Of a DNA stretch of 9,665 nucleotides, positions 6,204 to 9,665 are shown piece by piece (within the stretch, counting starts at the first letter, position 1; every line of letters starts with the position of its first letter). Under the pieces are notes generated by a model. The model did no database searches, was not told the DNA's origin, and worked only from the letters and a program-made list of their open reading frames with translations. This DNA is from Anaerolineae bacterium (GTDB taxonomy: Bacteria; Chloroflexota; Anaerolineae; UBA1429): NCBI GenBank assembly GCA_007118555.1, contig SKRJ01000197.1, forward strand, positions 1 to 9,665, in the 5' to 3' direction. Both the position numbers and the translations under genes were made by a program.

Positions 6204-6698
6204 TTACACCCACTTGGCACGTGTGTTCAAAGCCTCATAGTTGCTCATGAGCAGGTCAAAGTGCATCATCTCGGCGGCGGCGAGCCACTCGTACATCTGT
6301 TTGCCGGCCTCGCTCTCGGTCTCCAGCGCCGCCTGGCGATAGAGATCATAGCTGCGGACCTCGATCTCCATGGCGGCTGCCAATGCCTGGAGCTCGTCCG
6401 TATACTCGCTCACCCGTTCCTCAACCTGTTCCGGGTCGGGAGGCAGGATGTCAGCGGCCAGGTCGATGTCCACCGGCTCTACATGGGGCAGATAGACATA
6501 GTCGCCGTCTTCGCTCATGGCTTCGAGCTGGCGCACGATCATGGCCTCGTGCATCTTTTCATCCTCGGCCAGCGACAGCAAGGTCTGCTTGCTCTCCGAG
6601 TCCCGGACGCGCTCGGCGGCCTGGGTGTAAAAGGTGTAGCCATCCTGCTCCAACCTGAGGGCGCGGCCCAAAGCTCTCAACACTTGATCATCTGCCAT
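6204..6698 (-). CDS. Rubrerythrin-like ferritin-family diiron protein (copy 2)
   Basis: A 164-residue ferritin-like protein with the same architecture as the gene at 5624-6145. The ligand pattern is complete: Glu17/Tyr24 (E-x6-Y), Glu47/His50 (ExxH), Glu113/Tyr120 (E-x6-Y) and Glu143/His146 (ExxH). The linker between helix pairs (about 72-100) has a VEPVDI motif and ends in ILPPDPE, recalling VDPTDIF and LIPPDTS in the other copy. No rubredoxin or C-terminal metal domain is present. Overall identity to the neighbour looks low outside the ligands, so the duplication is old and the two may have distinct partners or form a heteromer. The ATG at 6698 has AAAGGAAG 7 nt upstream. It begins 50 nt after the Grx-PDZ gene. 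The gap is AT-rich but shows no convincing promoter. Confidence 0.88.
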   Translation of the reverse strand: MADDQVLRALGRALRLEQDGYTFYTQAAERVRDSESKQTLLSLAEDEKMHEAMIVRQLEAMSEDGDYVYLPHVEPVDIDLAADILPPDPEQVEERVSEYTDELQALAAAMEIEVRSYDLYRQAALETESEAGKQMYEWLAAAEMMHFDLLMSNYEALNTRAKWV

Positions 6699-6748
6699 GA
6701 TCCAACTTCCTTTCGTGATGCGTTATGATTAAAAATCTATGATAGCTG

Positions 6749-7261
6749 CTAGAAGACCAGCTCTGTCTGCTGAACGGCGCCGTTGCGCACATACTCGATA
6801 GGCACCCTGGCGCCGGGGCGCACACGGGCGATCAGTTGCTCTAGTTGCACCGCGCTGCGCACCGGCCGGCCGGCCAATGCGATGATGACATCGCCCGATC
6901 TGAGGCCGGCGCGCGCTGCAGCGCCATCGGGGCGAACACGCCCCACATAGGCGCCCTCACCTTGGCTGGTGCGGCCCTGCTCGGCCATCCGGGCAGCGTC
7001 GGCCACGCCGGCCCCCAGCCGGGGGCGTTGCGCCGTTGCCAGGGCCTCCTGAAGGCGTGCCTGGTCAAAGCCAACGATCACCTCGTCGCCGATTTGGGTC
7101 ACCGGCACGCCCTGCTGCCCCGAGATGCGCACCATCTCCTGGGCTGCCGAGGGATCGGTTTCCACGTTGCGCTCGACGAACGCGATCCCCCGGCTGGATA
7201 GATACCCCTTGAGCGATGCGCAATGGGGACAGGTACTTGTCGTATAGACAACTACATCCAC
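6749..7261 (-). CDS. Glutaredoxin-like protein fused to a PDZ domain
   Basis: A 170-residue protein with no signal peptide or membrane segment, so probably cytoplasmic. Residues 1-75 form a glutaredoxin/NrdH-like thioredoxin fold: an initial beta strand, the active site Cys11-Pro-His-Cys14, a VET turn (33-35), and the cis-proline loop GVPV with Pro53 followed by VIVGFD. A charged linker (about 76-100) leads to a PDZ domain of the HtrA C-terminal type (101-170), with AYVGRV, AARAGLRSGDVIIALAGRPV (115-134) and a closing IEYVRNG strand. The CPxC pair is redox-competent by analogy; the PDZ half would bind C-terminal tails or exposed strands of a partner. Glutaredoxin-PDZ fusions are unusual in my experience. 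The start is a GTG at 7261 with GGGAG 8 nt upstream; the nearby ATG is out of frame. It lies 51 nt after korB. The true partner is not shown by the sequence. Confidence 0.88.
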   Translation of the reverse strand: MDVVVYTTSTCPHCASLKGYLSSRGIAFVERNVETDPSAAQEMVRISGQQGVPVTQIGDEVIVGFDQARLQEALATAQRPRLGAGVADAARMAEQGRTSQGEGAYVGRVRPDGAAARAGLRSGDVIIALAGRPVRSAVQLEQLIARVRPGARVPIEYVRNGAVQQTELVF

Positions 7262-7269
7262 AAGAGCAT

Positions 7270-7274
7270 CTCCC
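7270..7274 (-). promoter_or_regulatory. Ribosome binding site supporting a GTG start
   Basis: GGGAG on the minus strand lies 8 nt before the GTG at 7261. The intervening ATG is out of frame and would stop after five codons, so the GTG is the supported start of the Grx-PDZ gene. Confidence 0.55.
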
Positions 7275-7280
7275 TACTCG

Positions 7281-7305
7281 TGTGGCATGCTAAAGGCCAC
7301 ATGCC
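7281..7305 (-). repeat. Overlapping inverted repeats between korB and the Grx-PDZ gene
   Basis: Two mutually exclusive 6-bp stems share bases: TGTGGC (7281-7286) with GCCACA (7296-7301), and GGCATG (7284-7289) with CATGCC (7300-7305). They lie in the 51-nt intergenic gap and are followed by no U-tract, so they are not a strong terminator. An mRNA processing or stability role is possible. Confidence 0.4.
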
Positions 7306-7312
7306 CCAAGGG

Positions 7313-8191
7313 CTATATCTGCTCATCCAGTAGCTCTTGATACTCCTCCAACGGACGTATACGCAGGGGCTGGTCTACCAGCGGGCCTGCCTCGAGGGTC
7401 GGCTCGCCCTCTTCGTAGGCGGGGACGTCCTCGGTGCGATAGATGATGCCGGTGGGCACCCGATCGCCGCCGGGAAACTCCATGGCCTTTTTCATGGCAG
7501 CATCAAAATCCGAGGGGTCATAGTCGCCATCTTCATCGACCTTGTAGGTATGCTCGCGATACCAGTCATAGAGCATCTCGCGGTTATAGGTCACGCAGAC
7601 CTGCATGACGTCGATAAAGGCATAGCCGCGGTGGCCCAGCGCCTCGATGATCAGATGCTGGAGTTGCTCCAGGTCCAGCGAGTGCCCCCGGGCGACAAAG
7701 GTTGCGCCCTGGGAAAGGGTCAAAGCCACCGGATTCACCGGCTTTTCCAGCACGCCAAATGGCGACGTCGCGGTCTTGAACCCCTTGTAGCTGGTAGGCG
7801 AGTACTGGCCTCGGGTGAGGGCATAGACGTGATTGTTCTCTACCAGATCCACGATGCCAAGATTGCGGCGCGCTGCATGCAAAAAGTGATTGCCGCCCTC
7901 ACCATACCCGTCGCCATCGCCATGCACGCAGATCACCTTGCGGCCCGTGTTGGCCAGGCGCACGCCCTGCGCGACGGCCACTGTGCGGCCATGCAGGGTA
8001 TGCAGGCCGTTGATGCGCATATAGTCATTCATCTTGCTGCCACAGCCGATGCCGCTCACCATGACGATATCCTGGGGGTCATACTCGGCGTTGACAAAAG
8101 CGCGTTTCAGCGCATTCCAGATACCAAAGTCCCCACAGCCAGAGCACCAGGTGGGGCGTATATCTACTGCGTAATCTTGTAAGGTTGCCAT
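7313..8191 (-). CDS. korB: 2-oxoacid:ferredoxin oxidoreductase, beta subunit
   Basis: A 292-residue thiamine-diphosphate-binding subunit that, with the alpha/gamma subunit encoded just upstream, decarboxylates a 2-oxoacid (2-oxoglutarate or similar) to the acyl-CoA and reduces ferredoxin, acting in the cytoplasm. The four cysteines expected to hold the [4Fe-4S] cluster are present: Cys16 and Cys19 in WCSGCGDF, Cys50 in GIGCGS, and Cys199 in MQVCVTYN. Other family marks are LHTLHGR (63-69), the TPP/Mg motif GDGD (91-94) with GGNHFLHAARRN (99-110), Asn119/Asn120, and GQYSPTS (128-134). The C-terminal 70 residues are acidic. The length is normal. The ATG at 8191 lies 2 nt after the korA stop with GGAGG 7 nt upstream inside the korA end, so translation is probably coupled. 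Substrate (2-oxoglutarate, pyruvate or another) is uncertain; the gene symbol is the usual one for this pairing. Confidence 0.95.
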   Translation of the reverse strand: MATLQDYAVDIRPTWCSGCGDFGIWNALKRAFVNAEYDPQDIVMVSGIGCGSKMNDYMRINGLHTLHGRTVAVAQGVRLANTGRKVICVHGDGDGYGEGGNHFLHAARRNLGIVDLVENNHVYALTRGQYSPTSYKGFKTATSPFGVLEKPVNPVALTLSQGATFVARGHSLDLEQLQHLIIEALGHRGYAFIDVMQVCVTYNREMLYDWYREHTYKVDEDGDYDPSDFDAAMKKAMEFPGGDRVPTGIIYRTEDVPAYEEGEPTLEAGPLVDQPLRIRPLEEYQELLDEQI

Positions 8192-8193
8192 TA

Positions 8194-9665
8194 TCAGTCC
8201 TCCAACTGGGCGAGGATGAACTCGTAGGTAAAGTGTCGCCCGTCGTACTTGTTAATGCGCTCTTGTATCGGCACGCCCGCCTCGGTCTCGATCAGGTGCG
8301 CCAGGGGCCCCGAGTAGTTGCCTTCTATCACGACGATGCGCTTGGCGTCTGACAAGGCTTCTTGCGTTGCCTCGACGGGAAAGGGCCACATATCCACAAA
8401 GTGCACCATGTTGGCGGAACCGCCGTTCTCATTCAGGATCTGCATGGCCTCAAGCGCCGGGCCATAGGTCGAGCCCCAGGTCACCATTGTCAGATCGGCA
8501 CTCTCGGGCCCCTCACGCAACGGCGCCCGTATCTCGCCCTTGATGCCTTCCATCTTGCGATTGCGTTTGCTTATCTGGGCCTCTACCACGTAGGGATCCT
8601 CCGAGATGTGGCCATCTTCGCGGTGCTCGTTGCTGGTGGTCAAAAAGACCGCCTTGGGATGCGAGCCGGGGATGACGCGCGGCGAGACGCCATCGTCTGT
8701 GACGGCGAACCGCTTGTACTCGTCCATCTCGTCCAGTTCCTCGGGCGTGATCCACTTGCCCCGCTCGATGGTTATGGCACCGAAATCGAACAGCGATCGA
8801 TCGCGAGACATGACGGTGTTGGCGAAGTAGTGATCGCTGAGCACAATGACCAGGCATTGGTACTTTTCCGCCAGATTCAGGGCGCGGGCCGCGGCGAAAA
8901 AGTGCTCCTCGGGGGTGTGGGGGGCGATTACCATGCGCGGAAACTCGCCATGCCCCGCATGGATTGCGAGCATCAGATCGCCCTGTGCGGTACGGGTGGA
9001 AAGACCGGTGGCCGGGCCAGGCCGCTGGGCCAGGAACACCACCAGGGGTGTCTCGGTCATGGCTGCCAGGCTGATCCCTTCGGTCATCAGGTCAAAGCCA
9101 CCGCCTGAACTGCCCGTCATGGCGCGGACGCCGGCATAGGCGGCGCCGATGGCCATGTTCACGGCCGCGATCTCGTCCTCGGCGTGCTTGACCACCAGGC
9201 CCCACCCGGCGGCGTGGCCTGACAGGTACTCGAGCACAGAGGACCAGGGCGTCATCGGATAGCCAGCGACGAACTTGCAGCCGCCGCCGATGGCGCCCAT
9301 GGCGTACGCTGTGTTGCTGTGCAGGCTGAGGCGAGGCGGCGCCTCGCGATCTCCCAGCGCCTCGGCCACCAAGAGCCCATACTGATCGGTCGCCAGATCG
9401 TACGCTTCCTGGGCCACCGCCTGGTTGGCGTCGACGATCTTGTCGCCTTTGGCCTGAAAGTTGTCCTTGATGACGCTCATCATGTGCTTGACGTCAAATC
9501 CGCTCACCGCCGCGGCAACAGCCAGGGCCGCCGTGTTGGTCATGACCTCGCTGCCGTGCTTGGTGGCGATCTCTTTGATAGGCACGCGCACGAGCTGTAC
9601 GTCGCTCTCATCCAACTCGGGTTGCAGCGATTCCAGGTCGGTATCTTCATCGACGATGATGACAC
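8194..9665 (-). CDS. korA: 2-oxoacid:ferredoxin oxidoreductase, fused gamma-alpha subunit, 5' end cut by window
   Basis: The reading frame is open from the window edge to the stop at 8194 (489 residues visible); the N-terminus is outside. A TTG at 9615 could pass for a start, but the frame continues upstream with sensible protein (VIIVDEDTD), so the gene is longer. The first 90 or so visible residues are the end of the gamma domain, with TNTAALAVAAAVSGFD. The alpha (pyrimidine-binding) domain follows: AYAMGAIGGGCKF, AGYPMTPWSSVLEYL, KHAEDEIAAVNMAIGAAYAG, TGSSGGGFDLMTEG and AQRPGPATGLSTRTAQGDL. A transketolase-C-like domain closes it, with MVTWGSTYGPA and the ending FILAQLED. The gamma-alpha fusion is typical of bacterial KorA. 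It pairs with korB, 2 nt downstream. Whether the physiological substrate is 2-oxoglutarate is not decided by the sequence. Confidence 0.95.
   Translation of the reverse strand, partial: VIIVDEDTDLESLQPELDESDVQLVRVPIKEIATKHGSEVMTNTAALAVAAAVSGFDVKHMMSVIKDNFQAKGDKIVDANQAVAQEAYDLATDQYGLLVAEALGDREAPPRLSLHSNTAYAMGAIGGGCKFVAGYPMTPWSSVLEYLSGHAAGWGLVVKHAEDEIAAVNMAIGAAYAGVRAMTGSSGGGFDLMTEGISLAAMTETPLVVFLAQRPGPATGLSTRTAQGDLMLAIHAGHGEFPRMVIAPHTPEEHFFAAARALNLAEKYQCLVIVLSDHYFANTVMSRDRSLFDFGAITIERGKWITPEELDEMDEYKRFAVTDDGVSPRVIPGSHPKAVFLTTSNEHREDGHISEDPYVVEAQISKRNRKMEGIKGEIRAPLREGPESADLTMVTWGSTYGPALEAMQILNENGGSANMVHFVDMWPFPVEATQEALSDAKRIVVIEGNYSGPLAHLIETEAGVPIQERINKYDGRHFTYEFILAQLED

Noticed and set aside
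6699..6748. Possible promoter in the AT-rich gap before ferritin-like copy 2
   Set aside because: TATCAT and CATAAC resemble -10 boxes, but no -35 match lies at suitable spacing, unlike the three clear promoters elsewhere.
9613..9615. TTG at 9615 as the start of korA
   Set aside because: The frame continues to the window edge with plausible gamma-domain sequence, and bacterial fused KorA proteins need a further N-terminal gamma domain.

Overview
The window is about 60% GC and tightly packed, with every supported gene on the minus strand. The gene content suggests an anaerobic or microaerobic bacterium, most likely a member of Chloroflexota (Anaerolineae-like). The pointers are a ferredoxin-linked 2-oxoacid oxidoreductase, stand-alone ferritin-like diiron proteins, an AAA_32-type Lon protease, a small two-domain S1 protein and a YesL-like membrane protein. 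This taxonomic placement is an inference from gene content and cannot be proven from the window alone.

Layout in the direction of transcription (right to left). Positions 9665-4018 hold seven genes with gaps of only 2-58 nt and no convincing internal terminator or promoter: korA (5' end outside the window), korB, a glutaredoxin-PDZ fusion, two tandem rubrerythrin-like ferritin proteins, a DUF554 membrane protein and a TIM-barrel sugar isomerase/endonuclease IV-like protein. They look like one transcription unit. The first five fit a redox theme: an oxygen-sensitive iron-sulfur and thiamine enzyme accompanied by a thiol protein and two diiron proteins that could handle peroxide or iron. The DUF554 and isomerase genes are a less obvious addition.

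After a GC-rich hairpin at 3957-3986 come three single-gene units. Each has a sigma70-like promoter with exactly 17 bp between the -35 and -10 hexamers: the S1-domain RNA-binding protein (with a good intrinsic terminator), a YesL/DUF624-like membrane protein with a 5' leader of roughly 130 nt, and the Lon-like protease, whose 3' end lies outside the window. The -35 box of the membrane-protein promoter is embedded in the U-tract of the S1 terminator.

No tRNA, rRNA, CRISPR array, insertion sequence or long repeat was seen. No stretch over 300 bases lacks a gene; the largest gaps (about 155-216 bases) hold the promoters and hairpins listed. The most unusual items are the glutaredoxin-PDZ fusion with its neighbourhood, the Lon-like ATPase with altered Walker residues, and the structured leader of the membrane-protein gene.
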